A stretch of DNA of 64,000 nt from Herminiimonas contaminans (GCF_015645465.1 NZ_JADOEL010000013.1:60630-124629); one strand, 5' to 3'. Counted from the stretch's first letter, positions 7,059-15,993 are shown. The notes: generated by a model not told the origin, from the letters alone. Made by a program: numbers and translations.

Positions 7059-10022
7059 ATGCTGTTAACTCGCAAAAGCAACGCTGTAGAGCGTTCGTCT
7101 GCACGTTTCTCATCCAGCCTGGCCGACAGTTTGTCGCGTGCGCTGCCGACCATGGATAGACGTGGTTTCCTCAAACGTTCGGGTATCGGTATCGGCGCAG
7201 GTATCGCTGCCGCGCAACTGGGCCTGATCCAGAAAGCCAAGGCGGCTGATGGTGCCAAAGGTGGCGATGGCAAGAAGATAGAAGTCAAACGCACTGTTTG
7301 TACCCATTGCTCGGTGGGCTGTGCCTCCGATGCGATCGTGGAAAACGGTGTGTGGGTGCGCCAGGAGCCAGTGTTCGATTCGCCTATCAACCTCGGCGCG
7401 CACTGCGCGAAAGGTGCGGCGCTGCGTGAACATGGCCACGGTGAATACCGTTTGAAGTATCCGATGAAGCTGGTCAACGGCAAGTACCAGCGCATGAGCT
7501 GGGACCAGGCATTGAATGAAATCTCGGCCAAGATGCTGGAGATCCGCAAAGCCAGCGGCCCGGATTCGGTTTACTTCGTAGGCTCGTCCAAGCACAACAA
7601 CGAACAGGCTGCGCTGATGCGCAAATTCGTTTCCTTCTTCGGCACCAATAATACCGATCACCAGGCGCGTATCTGTCACTCGACCACGGTTGCTGGCGTT
7701 GCCAACACCTGGGGTTATGGCGCGATGACGAACAGCTATAACGACATGCAGAACTCCAAGGCTGCGTTATACATCGGTTCCAACGCTGCCGAAGCGCATC
7801 CGGTATCCATGCTGCACATGCTGCATGCGAAAGAAACCGGTACCAAGATGATCGTCGTCGATCCGCGCTACACACGTACTGCGGCCAAAGCAGACCAATA
7901 CATCCGTATCCGTTCCGGCTCCGACATCCCATTCCTGTGGGGCGTGCTGTATCACATCTTCAAAAACGGCTGGGAAGACAAGAAGTACATCAATGACCGC
8001 GTCTACGGTATGGACAAGGCCAGGGAAGAAGTCATGAAATGGACGCCGGAAAAAGTCGAAGAGGCTTGCGGCGTACCTGAAGCGGAAGTGTATAAAGCCG
8101 CTGAAACCATGGCCATGAATCGTCCTTCGACCATCGTCTGGTGTATGGGGCAGACCCAGCACAGTATCGGTAATGCGATGGTGCGCGCCTCCTGCATCCT
8201 GCAACTGGCTTTGGGCAACGTCGGCAAATCCGGCGGCGGCACCAACATCTTCCGCGGCCACGATAACGTGCAAGGCGCGACCGACGTCGGTCCTAATCCT
8301 GATTCGCTGCCGGGCTACTACGGCCTGGCAACCGGCTCGTGGAAGCACTGGTGTGCAGTGTGGGGCGTCGATTACGAATGGGTCAAGAAACAATACGTCT
8401 CGCAAGAGATGATGGAAAAATCCGGCACCACCGTATCGCGCTGGGTCGATGCCGTACTCGAAAAGAGTGAGAACCTGGATCAGGACAATAGCGTGAAAGC
8501 AATGCTGTTCTGGGGCCATGCTCCTAACTCGCAAACGCGTGGCCTGGACATGAAAAAGGCATTCGACAAACTCGACCTGCTGGTCGTGATCGATCCTTAT
8601 CCGTCGGCGACCGCTGCAATGGCGGCGATGAAAGTCGATGGCCAGGAATTGAATCCGAATCGTGCTGTGTACCTGCTGCCCGCGGCGACGCAGTTTGAAA
8701 CATCAGGTTCGGTGACTGCATCCAACCGTTCTATCCAGTGGCGCGAAAAAGTGATCGAGCCGCTGTTTGAATCGCGTACCGATCACATGATCATGTATCA
8801 GCTGGCGGAAAAACTCGGCTTCGGCAAAGAGCTGGTCGCCAAGATCAAACTGGTACCTGGCAAGGGCGGCATGATGGAGCCGGAACCGGAAGCCATGCTG
8901 GAAGAAATCAATCGCGGCACCTGGACCATCGGCTACACCGGTCAATCACCGACGCGCCTGAAAGCGCACATGCGCAATATGCATCTGTTTGATGTGAAGA
9001 CCTTGCGCTGCAAATCAGGCAAGGATGCGGCGACCGGCTACGACATGTCGGGCGATTATTTCGGCTTGCCATGGCCATGCTACGGCACACCGGAGCTCAA
9101 ACATCCGGGTTCGCCGAACCTGTACGACACCTCGAAGGCAATGATGGATGGCGGCGGTAACTTCCGTGCCAACTTCGGCGTCGAGCGTGACGGCGTCAGC
9201 CTGCTGGCGGAAGACGGTTCGCATTCGCTGGGTGCTGACATTACGACGGGCTATCCGGAGTTCGATCACATTCTGCTGAAGAAACTCGGCTGGTGGGACG
9301 ATCTGACCGAAGCAGAGAAAAAAGCGGCGGAAGGCAAGAACTGGAAAACCGATCTGTCCGGCGGTATCCAGCGTGTCACGATGAAAGTGCACGGCGTGCA
9401 TCCATGGGGTAACGCCAAGGCGCGTGCCGTGGTCTGGAACTTCCCGGATCCGGTGCCTCTGCATCGCGAACCTATCTATGGCACACGTCCTGATCTGGTT
9501 GCGAAGTATCCGACGCATGACGACAAGAAAGCATTCTGGCGCATGCCGACCCTGTACAAAACGCTGCAGGACAAAAACGTCGAGGCCAAGCTGTACGAGA
9601 AATTCCCGATCATCCTCACTTCGGGACGTCTGGTTGAGTACGAGGGTGGTGGTGAAGAAACCCGTTCGAATCCTTGGCTGGCCGAGCTGCAGCAAGAGAA
9701 CTTCGTCGAGATCAATCCTAAGGCAGCGGAGGCCAGGGGCATACGCAATAACGAGTATGTCATTGTCTCCACACCGACTGGTGCGCGCATCAAGGTCAAG
9801 GCTTTGGTGACGGTGCGGGTGGCAGAAGACACAGCCTTTATTCCGTTCCACTTCTCCGGCTGGTGGCAGGGCAAGGACATGCTCGATTCCTATCCGGAAG
9901 GAGCGCATCCTATCGTGCGTGGTGAAGCGGTGAATACGGCGACCACCTATGGTTATGACTCGGTGACCATGATGCAGGAAACCAAGACCACCATTTGTAA
10001 TATTGAAAAAGCGACTGCATAG
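7059..10022 (+). CDS. fdhA: Formate dehydrogenase, catalytic alpha subunit
   Basis: A 987-residue molybdopterin oxidoreductase (formate to CO2 plus two electrons), predicted periplasmic. The Tat motif RRGFLKRS is at about 34-41, after an unusually long n-region. The [4Fe-4S] site is CTHCSVGC...C (C81, C84, C88, C116). The metal ligand is Cys206 (ARICHSTTVAG), so no selenocysteine is used; there is no in-frame TGA. The C-terminal cofactor domain (SGRLVEYEGGGEETRSNPWLAEL onward) is complete. It is followed by beta, a lipoprotein and gamma in one transcript. Metal choice, Mo or W, cannot be read from sequence, but a tungstate-type transporter lies 3.6 kb downstream. Confidence 0.96.
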   Translation: MLLTRKSNAVERSSARFSSSLADSLSRALPTMDRRGFLKRSGIGIGAGIAAAQLGLIQKAKAADGAKGGDGKKIEVKRTVCTHCSVGCASDAIVENGVWVRQEPVFDSPINLGAHCAKGAALREHGHGEYRLKYPMKLVNGKYQRMSWDQALNEISAKMLEIRKASGPDSVYFVGSSKHNNEQAALMRKFVSFFGTNNTDHQARICHSTTVAGVANTWGYGAMTNSYNDMQNSKAALYIGSNAAEAHPVSMLHMLHAKETGTKMIVVDPRYTRTAAKADQYIRIRSGSDIPFLWGVLYHIFKNGWEDKKYINDRVYGMDKAREEVMKWTPEKVEEACGVPEAEVYKAAETMAMNRPSTIVWCMGQTQHSIGNAMVRASCILQLALGNVGKSGGGTNIFRGHDNVQGATDVGPNPDSLPGYYGLATGSWKHWCAVWGVDYEWVKKQYVSQEMMEKSGTTVSRWVDAVLEKSENLDQDNSVKAMLFWGHAPNSQTRGLDMKKAFDKLDLLVVIDPYPSATAAMAAMKVDGQELNPNRAVYLLPAATQFETSGSVTASNRSIQWREKVIEPLFESRTDHMIMYQLAEKLGFGKELVAKIKLVPGKGGMMEPEPEAMLEEINRGTWTIGYTGQSPTRLKAHMRNMHLFDVKTLRCKSGKDAATGYDMSGDYFGLPWPCYGTPELKHPGSPNLYDTSKAMMDGGGNFRANFGVERDGVSLLAEDGSHSLGADITTGYPEFDHILLKKLGWWDDLTEAEKKAAEGKNWKTDLSGGIQRVTMKVHGVHPWGNAKARAVVWNFPDPVPLHREPIYGTRPDLVAKYPTHDDKKAFWRMPTLYKTLQDKNVEAKLYEKFPIILTSGRLVEYEGGGEETRSNPWLAELQQENFVEINPKAAEARGIRNNEYVIVSTPTGARIKVKALVTVRVAEDTAFIPFHFSGWWQGKDMLDSYPEGAHPIVRGEAVNTATTYGYDSVTMMQETKTTICNIEKATA

Positions 10023-10088
10023 CCGCGCTATCTGGCAATAACGGTGAAATAAAAAACTGACAGATAACCAGGCTAAGGAGAAATCAAA

Positions 10089-10718
10089 ATGGCACGAATG
10101 AAATTCATCTGTGATGCAGAGCGCTGTATCGAATGCAATGGCTGCGTAACGGCCTGCAAAAATGAAAACGAAGTCCCTTGGGGCGTGAATCGCCGTCGCG
10201 TGGTCACCATCAACGACGGTGTGATCGGCCAGGAAAAATCGATCTCGGTGGCCTGTATGCACTGCTCGGATGCACCTTGCATGGCGGTGTGCCCGGTCGA
10301 CTGCTTCTACCGCACCGAAGAAGGTGTGGTGCTGCACGATAAGGACATCTGCATCGGTTGCGGTTACTGCTCGTACGCCTGTCCGTTTGGCGCACCGCAA
10401 TTCCCATCCAACGGTACCTTCGGCCTGCGCGGAAAAATGGATAAGTGCACCTTCTGCGCCGGTGGCCCGGAAGAGAACGGTTCCAAAGCCGAGTTTGAAA
10501 AATATGGCCGTAATCGCCTGGCAGAAGGCAAATTGCCAGCCTGCGCAGAGATGTGCTCGACCAAAGCTTTGCTGGGTGGCGATGGTGATGTGATTGCCGA
10601 TATCCTGCGCACGCGCGTACTGCGACGTGGCAAGGGCAGCGAGGTCTGGGGTTGGGGTACCGCCTACGGCAAATCGCATAACCCTGATGCCAAAGCACCG
10701 AACGGAGGCAAATCATGA
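10089..10718 (+). CDS. fdh3B: Formate dehydrogenase FDH3-type beta subunit (4Fe-4S)
   Basis: A 209-residue electron-transfer subunit with four cysteine cluster motifs: CIECNGCVTACKNENE (13-23), CMHCSDAPCMAVCP, CIGCGYCSYACPFG, and CTFC paired with the late CAEMC. It carries electrons from the alpha-subunit cluster to the gamma-subunit haem. It lacks the C-terminal membrane helix of E. coli FdnH and matches the shorter FDH3 type. The ribosome site AAGGAG precedes the ATG. The stop overlaps the lipoprotein gene by four bases (ATGA). Confidence 0.94.
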   Translation: MARMKFICDAERCIECNGCVTACKNENEVPWGVNRRRVVTINDGVIGQEKSISVACMHCSDAPCMAVCPVDCFYRTEEGVVLHDKDICIGCGYCSYACPFGAPQFPSNGTFGLRGKMDKCTFCAGGPEENGSKAEFEKYGRNRLAEGKLPACAEMCSTKALLGGDGDVIADILRTRVLRRGKGSEVWGWGTAYGKSHNPDAKAPNGGKS

Positions 10719-10942
10719 TGCGTACCTTATTGCTCTCAGTGATGGCGCTGGCCTTGTTCGGTTGTGGCGAGAAGGTGCAGTCGCAGGCGAATGCACGCGA
10801 CGCTGGTGACGCTGCACCGTGGACCGGCGCGAAGAATGATCCCTACGTGATCAAAGGCTGGACCGCCGGGAATAAAACCGAGTGGGAAACGCAAATCCGT
10901 AATCGTGCGCAAACGCAGAACGAGTACGTGAAAGTCAACTAA
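10715..10942 (+). CDS. Small lipoprotein between FDH beta and gamma genes
   Basis: A 75-residue protein with a lipoprotein signal (MMRTLLLSVMALALFGCGEK; lipobox LFGC, lipidated Cys about 17). The mature region is short and polar (APWTGAKNDPYVIKGWTAGNKTEWETQIRNRAQTQNEY). ATGA overlap with the beta gene implies coupled translation. It is presumably anchored in a membrane facing the periplasm, near the enzyme. I do not recognise the family; a subunit or assembly role is inferred only from its fixed place in the operon. Confidence 0.75.
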   Translation: MMRTLLLSVMALALFGCGEKVQSQANARDAGDAAPWTGAKNDPYVIKGWTAGNKTEWETQIRNRAQTQNEYVKVN

Positions 10943-10964
10943 TGCAGCCGCGAGGGGATTTATC

Positions 10965-12110
10965 ATGAAAACATGGTTTGCCAAACTCGCCGCCGGACTG
11001 ACGCTGCTGGCAGCGACTTCCGGCCTGGCGCTGGCCCAGGCGGGTGACCCTGCTGCGGCCAAGCCTGCGGCACCACCTGCCGTGCAAAGTATGTCGAATA
11101 TTGAGTCTGACGATATTCTTTACATGAAGCAGAACCAGGCTGAACGTACACAGGTGCAACCAGGTAACCTGGCACCGGTCTATCGTCAGGTGAAGGAGGG
11201 TGGTGAGCATTACTCCAGCTTGCCGGCACTGGAAGCCGGTGTGCTGATCCAGCCTAAGGCGCAGTTCCCGGGGCAGGCACGTGCGACCACCGCAGGTGAA
11301 GCCTGGCGTCTGTATCGCAACGGCCCGCTGACCACTTATGGTGGCTGGCTGATTATCGTGGCGGTACTCGGCATCACCGCGTTTTACTTTGCCGTCGGCA
11401 CCATCAAACTGAAAAGTGGCCGTACCGGTCGCCTGATCGAACGCTTTACTTCACTTGAACGCATCACCCACTGGACGGTGGCGATCAGTTTCCTGACGCT
11501 GGCTTTCACCGGCTTGCTGATGTTGTTCGGCAAGTACATCGTCTTGCCAGTGTTTGGCCATACGGTCTTTGGCTGGCTCGCTTACGCCTGTAAAAACATA
11601 CACAACTTTGTCGGTCCGGTTTTCACGGTTTCGATCATCGTGATGTTTGCGATCTTCGTGAAAGATAACTTCCCGGGCAAAGGCGATCTGCAATGGCTGA
11701 AAAACCTTGGTGGTGCACGCGGTCACGCCAGTGCAGGGCGCTTTAACGCAGGTGAAAAACTCTGGTTCTGGGGCGGCATGGTCTTCCTCGGCCTGATTGT
11801 GAGCGCTTCCGGTTTCGTGCTCGATATGCTGGTTCCGGGCATCCTGTACACCCGTGGCAATATGCAGATAGCGCATGTCATCCACCTGGTGGCAGCAGTG
11901 CTGGTCTTCAGCGCTTCGCTGGCGCACATCTACATCGGTACGCTGGGCATGGAAGGCGCCTATAAAGCGATGAAGACCGGCTACGTCGATGATGCATGGG
12001 CCAAAGAACATCATGACCTCTGGTACGCCGATATCGAAAGCGGCAAGATCCCTCGCGTGCGCACACCCGAAGAAACAGAAAAAGCAGGCACACCGATCAA
12101 GGCTGTTTAA
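10965..12110 (+). CDS. Formate dehydrogenase gamma subunit, cytochrome b
   Basis: A 381-residue membrane subunit of the FdnI/FdoI cytochrome b family, which passes electrons from the Fe-S subunit to quinone. A cleavable signal (about 1-25, ending LALAQA) and a roughly 90-residue periplasmic extension precede the core, longer than E. coli FdoI (211 residues). At least four further membrane segments follow. Candidate haem histidines are in LERITHWTVAISF, CKNIHNFVGPVF and IAHVIHLVAAVLVFSASLAHIYIG. A conserved GKGDLQWLKNLGG loop is present. It lies 22 bases after the lipoprotein gene. Confidence 0.92.
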   Translation: MKTWFAKLAAGLTLLAATSGLALAQAGDPAAAKPAAPPAVQSMSNIESDDILYMKQNQAERTQVQPGNLAPVYRQVKEGGEHYSSLPALEAGVLIQPKAQFPGQARATTAGEAWRLYRNGPLTTYGGWLIIVAVLGITAFYFAVGTIKLKSGRTGRLIERFTSLERITHWTVAISFLTLAFTGLLMLFGKYIVLPVFGHTVFGWLAYACKNIHNFVGPVFTVSIIVMFAIFVKDNFPGKGDLQWLKNLGGARGHASAGRFNAGEKLWFWGGMVFLGLIVSASGFVLDMLVPGILYTRGNMQIAHVIHLVAAVLVFSASLAHIYIGTLGMEGAYKAMKTGYVDDAWAKEHHDLWYADIESGKIPRVRTPEETEKAGTPIKAV

Positions 12111-12122
12111 GGAGATATGCAG

Positions 12123-12449
12123 ATGAAAAAAATACTGATCGCATTGCTCGGCACCATGGTCATGGCCAGTGCCAGCGCCAAATTGCCGCCGCTGAGTGAT
12201 GAAGCCAAGGCAAAAGCTGCGGAAGCCAAAAACAAGGCTGGCTGGTCGGATAAGGTTGCTGCCTATCAATTGTGTGAATCACAAAACAAAGTGGCAGCGC
12301 AATACTTCAAACGTACTGGCAAGGCCAAGCCGGATATAGTGGTACCGCCATGCACCAATCCCGGACCTTATGTCGCACTGCAAGTCGCCACCTCCACAGT
12401 CGGTGTGGCCGATTCCAAGCCGGTACCTGCTGCTGGCGCCAAGAAGTAA
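12123..12449 (+). CDS. Small exported protein ending the formate dehydrogenase operon
   Basis: 108 residues starting MKKILIALLGTMVMASASA, a classical Sec signal peptide with cleavage near residue 19. The start at 12123 is preferred to 12117 because AGGAG is eight bases upstream of it. The mature part is rich in Ala and Lys (DEAKAKAAEAKNKAGWSDKV), has two cysteines (YQLCESQNK and VPPCTNPG), and ends in a flexible tail. It follows the gamma gene by only 12 bases. The pair of cysteines could form a disulfide in the periplasm. Family and function not recognised. Confidence 0.75.
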   Translation: MKKILIALLGTMVMASASAKLPPLSDEAKAKAAEAKNKAGWSDKVAAYQLCESQNKVAAQYFKRTGKAKPDIVVPPCTNPGPYVALQVATSTVGVADSKPVPAAGAKK

Positions 12450-12470
12450 GTCCGCTCTCTGTCTTCCTGC

Positions 12471-12496
12471 CGCATACGCCCGCCCGGGCGTATGCG
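12471..12496 (+). terminator. Strong hairpin after the formate dehydrogenase operon
   Basis: CGCATACGCCCG and CGGGCGTATGCG form a perfect 12-bp stem with a 2-base centre, 21 bases after the last operon gene. A T-run is missing, so it may end transcription with Rho or protect the 3' end. Confidence 0.55.
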
Positions 12497-12671
12497 CGTT
12501 ATCTGCTGAAAACAGCCTGATCGCGCGCATACCGTTATAATCCCACCTGCAACACTGAATACCGGCTAGTCGAGCCGACTATTTGCTATTTCATACCTTA
12601 GCGCATCATGTTTTGCATGATCCCGATAATGGAACAGCGGCGTTTTGCCCTGTCCAAGATGAGTTACCGCC

Positions 12672-13517
12672 ATGTCGTATCGCCCCGAATTTTCCAGTAC
12701 ACCGGTCAAGTTGACGTATGAAGTCAATGCGATCGATGAAACCGCGCGGACAGCACCGCTGGCGATTCCGGCCGAGCGTCCGTTGACGGTGTACGTGGAT
12801 CAGCGCGAGCTGGTGACGCTGATGACGCTGGGTGCGGCACCGGAAGCATTGACGCTGGGCTATCTGCGCAACCAGCGGCTGGTGCAGTCGATAGAAGAAA
12901 TCGTGTCTGTACATGTGGACTGGAACCAGCATGCGGTCTATGTCACCACGCGTGACGGTATCGCCAATATTGAGGAACGCACGGCCAAACGGGTGGTGAC
13001 TACCGGTTGCGGCCAGGGCACGATGTTTGGCGGTCTGATGGATGAAATCGACAGCATCGTGTTGCCGGCAGATGCAAGACTCAAGCAATCGACCTTATGT
13101 AAAATCGTCAACACCATACGGACGCAGGATTCGGTCTATGCCAAAGCGGGCTCGGTACACGGCTGCGGTTTGTTTACGGCTGAAGGCGAGCTGGAATACT
13201 TCATCGAAGATGTAGGCCGTCATAATGCGGTCGATTCGATCGCCGGCATCATGTGGCTGGAAAATATCAGCGGTGCCGACAAGGTGTTCTATACCACCGG
13301 TCGCCTGACTTCAGAGATGGTGATCAAGGGCGCGCAGATGGGCATGCCGTTTTTGATTTCGCGTTCCGGTACGACACAGATGGGTCATCTGGTCGCAGAA
13401 AAAGTGAACATGACTTTGCTGGCGCGCTGCACCGGCAAGCACTTCCTGCTGGTCACCGGCAAGGAACGCATGATCTACGAGCCGCAGTTGCTGGATAGCT
13501 CGCTGCGCGTCGCCTGA
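12672..13517 (+). CDS. fdhD: Formate dehydrogenase sulfurtransferase FdhD
   Basis: A 281-residue sulfur carrier that moves sulfur from IscS-type desulfurase to the metal-bis-pyranopterin cofactor before its insertion into FdhA. The active-site Cys113 lies in VVTTGCGQGTMFGG. The second Cys of the E. coli CxxC pair is Gly here. KAGSVHGCGLF and EDVGRHNAVD, both conserved in FdhD, follow. The Shine-Dalgarno is weak. A TATAAT at 12536-12541 suggests a separate promoter from the fdh operon. It directly precedes the tungstate-type ABC genes. Confidence 0.95.
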   Translation: MSYRPEFSSTPVKLTYEVNAIDETARTAPLAIPAERPLTVYVDQRELVTLMTLGAAPEALTLGYLRNQRLVQSIEEIVSVHVDWNQHAVYVTTRDGIANIEERTAKRVVTTGCGQGTMFGGLMDEIDSIVLPADARLKQSTLCKIVNTIRTQDSVYAKAGSVHGCGLFTAEGELEYFIEDVGRHNAVDSIAGIMWLENISGADKVFYTTGRLTSEMVIKGAQMGMPFLISRSGTTQMGHLVAEKVNMTLLARCTGKHFLLVTGKERMIYEPQLLDSSLRVA

Positions 13518-13636
13518 TTCCATTTCCAGTACGTCCGGGCTGCATTATTTCGGTGCACGCCTGTGGCTGGGTTAGAATTGCGGCTACAAAAATGAATTAG
13601 CGACGCTGCAGTCGCATCTGCTCTTCTTATCTTCTT

Positions 13637-14341
13637 ATGTCCCTTATAGACGCTACCCAGGCTGCCTTTGGCTTGCTCTTTTCGGGCGATGCTGTGCTGT
13701 GGCGCATCATCTGGATCTCGCTCAAGACTTCCATCATCGGCCTGCTGATTGCCACGCCGATCGCCGTGCTGATTGGTTACCTGATTGCGACCCGTGAATT
13801 CATCGGTCGTCGCATCGTGATCTGGATCGCGCAGGCGGCCTTGTCCCTGCCTACCGTATTGATCGGCCTCTTGCTGTACCTGATGCTGTCGCGTCAGGGG
13901 CCTATGGGTTCGCTTCAATGGTTGTTTACCCAGTCCAGCATCATCCTCGGCCAGGTACTCATCGTGTTACCGGTCTTGATCGCCTTTACCTTGTCGGCAG
14001 TGCAGGCAGCTGACCCGCGTCTGGCAGAAACCGCGATCGTGCATGGTGCATCGAACTGGCGCGTGATGCTGACGGTGCTGCATGAAGTTCGTTTCGGCGT
14101 GATGGCAGCTGTTATCAATGGTTTCGGCCGTGTCATTTCGGAAGTCGGTTGCGCGATGATGGTGGGCGGGAATATCGCCGGTGAAACGCGCACGATTACG
14201 ACTGCGATCGCGCTGGAAACCAGCAAAGGTGAATTTGCGCAGGGTATCGCACTCGGCATCGTCCTGATCGCTTTCGCCTTGCTGATCAATGCCGCGATGA
14301 TGTTGTTGCAGGGCGATACGCGACCAGCGAGGAATATGTAA
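13637..14341 (+). CDS. tupB: TupB-type tungstate ABC transporter permease
   Basis: A 234-residue inner-membrane permease with five or six hydrophobic segments and the cytosolic coupling loop ETAIVHGASNWRVMLTVLHEVRFG (the EAA loop). The N-terminal sequence (AFGLLFSGDAVLWRIIWISLKTS) resembles the TupB/WtpB tungstate permeases more than ModB. It overlaps the ATPase gene by one base (TAATG). No periplasmic binding-protein gene (tupA) is adjacent on either side, which is unusual. Tungstate is favoured over molybdate by family likeness and the fdh context; this is not proven. Confidence 0.8.
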   Translation: MSLIDATQAAFGLLFSGDAVLWRIIWISLKTSIIGLLIATPIAVLIGYLIATREFIGRRIVIWIAQAALSLPTVLIGLLLYLMLSRQGPMGSLQWLFTQSSIILGQVLIVLPVLIAFTLSAVQAADPRLAETAIVHGASNWRVMLTVLHEVRFGVMAAVINGFGRVISEVGCAMMVGGNIAGETRTITTAIALETSKGEFAQGIALGIVLIAFALLINAAMMLLQGDTRPARNM

Positions 14342-15006
14342 TGGAAGCACTCTTATCTATCCAGCGTTTGCAAAAGAGCTTTCATCAGCGTCGCCTGCTT
14401 GATATTCAAGACTTGTCGATAGCGCAGGCTCAAGCGTATGTGCTGACTGGTTCCAACGGCTCGGGCAAGAGCACGCTGATGCGCATACTGGCCGGGCTGG
14501 AATCGGCGGATACGGCTGAAGTGAAGTTCCAGGGCGAGACCGTCCAGTTGGCACCGTATCCGCGCATGATGCGTGATGCGATTGTGTATGTGCACCAGCA
14601 TCCGGTCATGTTTTCCACTAGCGTCGAAGAAAATATCGCCTACGGTTTAACCGTACGCGGCGTGGCGAAAAACATCATCGCAGAGAAAGTGGAAGAAGCG
14701 ATTGCATGGGCAGGCATAGCGCACTTGCGTGCCAGCATACCGAACTTCCTTTCCGGTGGTGAGAAGCAGCGTGTAGCGCTGGCACGTGCGCGCGTGCTGT
14801 CGCCTAAGTTGTTGCTGCTGGATGAGCCGACCGCCAACCTGGATGGTGCGGCGCGTGAACAAGTCATTGCCTTGATTCCGACCCTGCTCAATGAAGGTGG
14901 CAGCGTCATCATGGCTTGCCATGACCGGGATTTGATCGCCTTGCCGGGTGTGCAGCGCCTGAAAATCAGAGATGGTAAGTTGGAAGTCCGAGCGGCGAAC
15001 TTGTAA
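14341..15006 (+). CDS. tupC: TupC-type ABC transporter ATPase
   Basis: A 221-residue ABC ATPase. Walker A GSNGSGKST is at 37-45, followed by a Q-loop region (VYVHQHPVMF). The signature LSGGEKQRVALARARV and Walker B LLLLDEPTANLD follow. It has no C-terminal molybdate-binding (TOBE) extension, unlike ModC, which fits TupC. Start and stop of tupB/tupC overlap, so the two are co-translated. The gene is the last before the IS21 relic; loss of a downstream or upstream tupA by that event is possible but unproven. Confidence 0.82.
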   Translation: MEALLSIQRLQKSFHQRRLLDIQDLSIAQAQAYVLTGSNGSGKSTLMRILAGLESADTAEVKFQGETVQLAPYPRMMRDAIVYVHQHPVMFSTSVEENIAYGLTVRGVAKNIIAEKVEEAIAWAGIAHLRASIPNFLSGGEKQRVALARARVLSPKLLLLDEPTANLDGAAREQVIALIPTLLNEGGSVIMACHDRDLIALPGVQRLKIRDGKLEVRAANL

Positions 15007-15342
15007 AGTAGGTCATTGGCATTCACCTCTTTCATTGAGCTGATATTGGTTTTTCGTGTTCAATCTCTGAATGAAAAGTCAGGATATGGTATTTATAAAA
15101 TGTCTAAGCCTGGTGGGGCCTATCCAGCGATTTATGCGGAAATCATAATCTCGGCCTTGTTCTATTTTTCGCTGTAGCTGTTTTTTATCCCATAAAAACG
15201 AGATGGTTCGGCATTCACTTCTATGCCAGCATAGCCTGTTGATTTGCATCGAAAACTGACCCACTTAGCCGCATAATTTGCATCCAAAACTGACCCACGT
15301 TTAGAACACAATCCTACTTACCAAAGTGAGTGGGAGATTGGA

Positions 15343-15726
15343 GTGATCGACGTGGCATTACTTGGAATTATTCGACGCTGGCACCTTCGTGACCACGTGT
15401 CTTTAAGGGAGATATCCAAACGATTGGGGATATCTCGAAACACCGTTCGGCGCTATCTACGTGCTGAAACCATAGAGCCAGCCTACGCTGACCGACGTTC
15501 CTCGACATCCCTGGACAAATACGCGTTCAAACTTTCCGTCTGGTTAAAGACCGAGGCGACAAGGTCGCGCAAGCAACGACGGAGCTTGAAGCAGATGCAC
15601 ATTGACTTGTGTGCGTTGGGGTATGAAGGGTCGTACGACCGGGTCGCAGCCTTCGCTAGACAGTGGAAGGTGGATCAGTTAGAGAGGGTCAACTCTGCGA
15701 GCAAATCAACAGACAGCGATGCTTGA
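15343..15726 (+). pseudogene. istA: IstA transposase, N-terminal fragment
   Basis: Begins with GTG and gives MIDVALLGIIRRWHLRDHVS, the classic IstA opening, with the helix-turn-helix (SLREISKRLGISRNTVRRYLRA, about 22-43) intact. The reading follows the family to about residue 113 ([16 protein letters not shown]) and then changes to 12 unrelated residues where the internal deletion joins istB sequence. The DDE catalytic domain is absent, so it is inactive as a transposase. A DNA-binding fragment could still be made. Confidence 0.85.
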
Positions 15727-15841
15727 TCGCCTCACTCATCACTGCCATATTATTGAAACAGGGAACGATAGCTATCGTTTCAAGAACAGTTCAACGCAAG
15801 TAGGCCAAAAGGAGAACACGACCGGATTATCAGCTACCTAG
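15701..15841 (+). pseudogene. istB: IstB helper ATPase, C-terminal fragment
   Basis: The frame running through ATG 15719 reads [20 protein letters not shown] and ends at 15841, matching the conserved C-terminus of IstB. The Walker ATPase region is deleted. Too short to function. Confidence 0.75.
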
Positions 15842-15993
15842 CCTCAAAATTAAATTAATTGGGTGGGTCAGATTTCGATGCAAAAACCGGGTCAGATTTC
15901 GGTGCAATTCAACAATGATGATGGGAGACGCTTATATTGAGGAAAATATCGTATCGGTTATGACGGCTTGAACTAGCCATTAGCTATATATTC

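Larger units (their letters stand above)
15237..15914 (+). mobile_element. Deletion relic of an IS21-family insertion sequence
   Basis: A 678-bp remnant. Both ends carry repeated terminal boxes typical of IS21: TTTGCATCGAAAACTGACCC and TTTGCATCCAAAACTGACCC on the left, and inverted versions (GGGTCAGATTTCGATGCA, GGGTCAGATTTCGGTGCA) on the right. Between them only the start of istA and the last codons of istB remain, so about two thirds of a typical element is deleted. No target duplication is evident between the flanks (TAGCC left, ATGAT right). It cannot move on its own. Confidence 0.85.

Noticed and set aside
7674..7679. Possible selenocysteine formate dehydrogenase
   Set aside because: The metal-ligand codon is TGC (Cys206) and the frame has no in-frame TGA, so no recoding is needed.
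9015..10679. A 554-codon minus-strand open frame opposite fdhA/fdh3B
   Set aside because: It is antisense to two genes with unmistakable cluster motifs, and its translation (His/Arg/Phe-rich, no domain) is typical of a shadow frame in GC-rich coding DNA.
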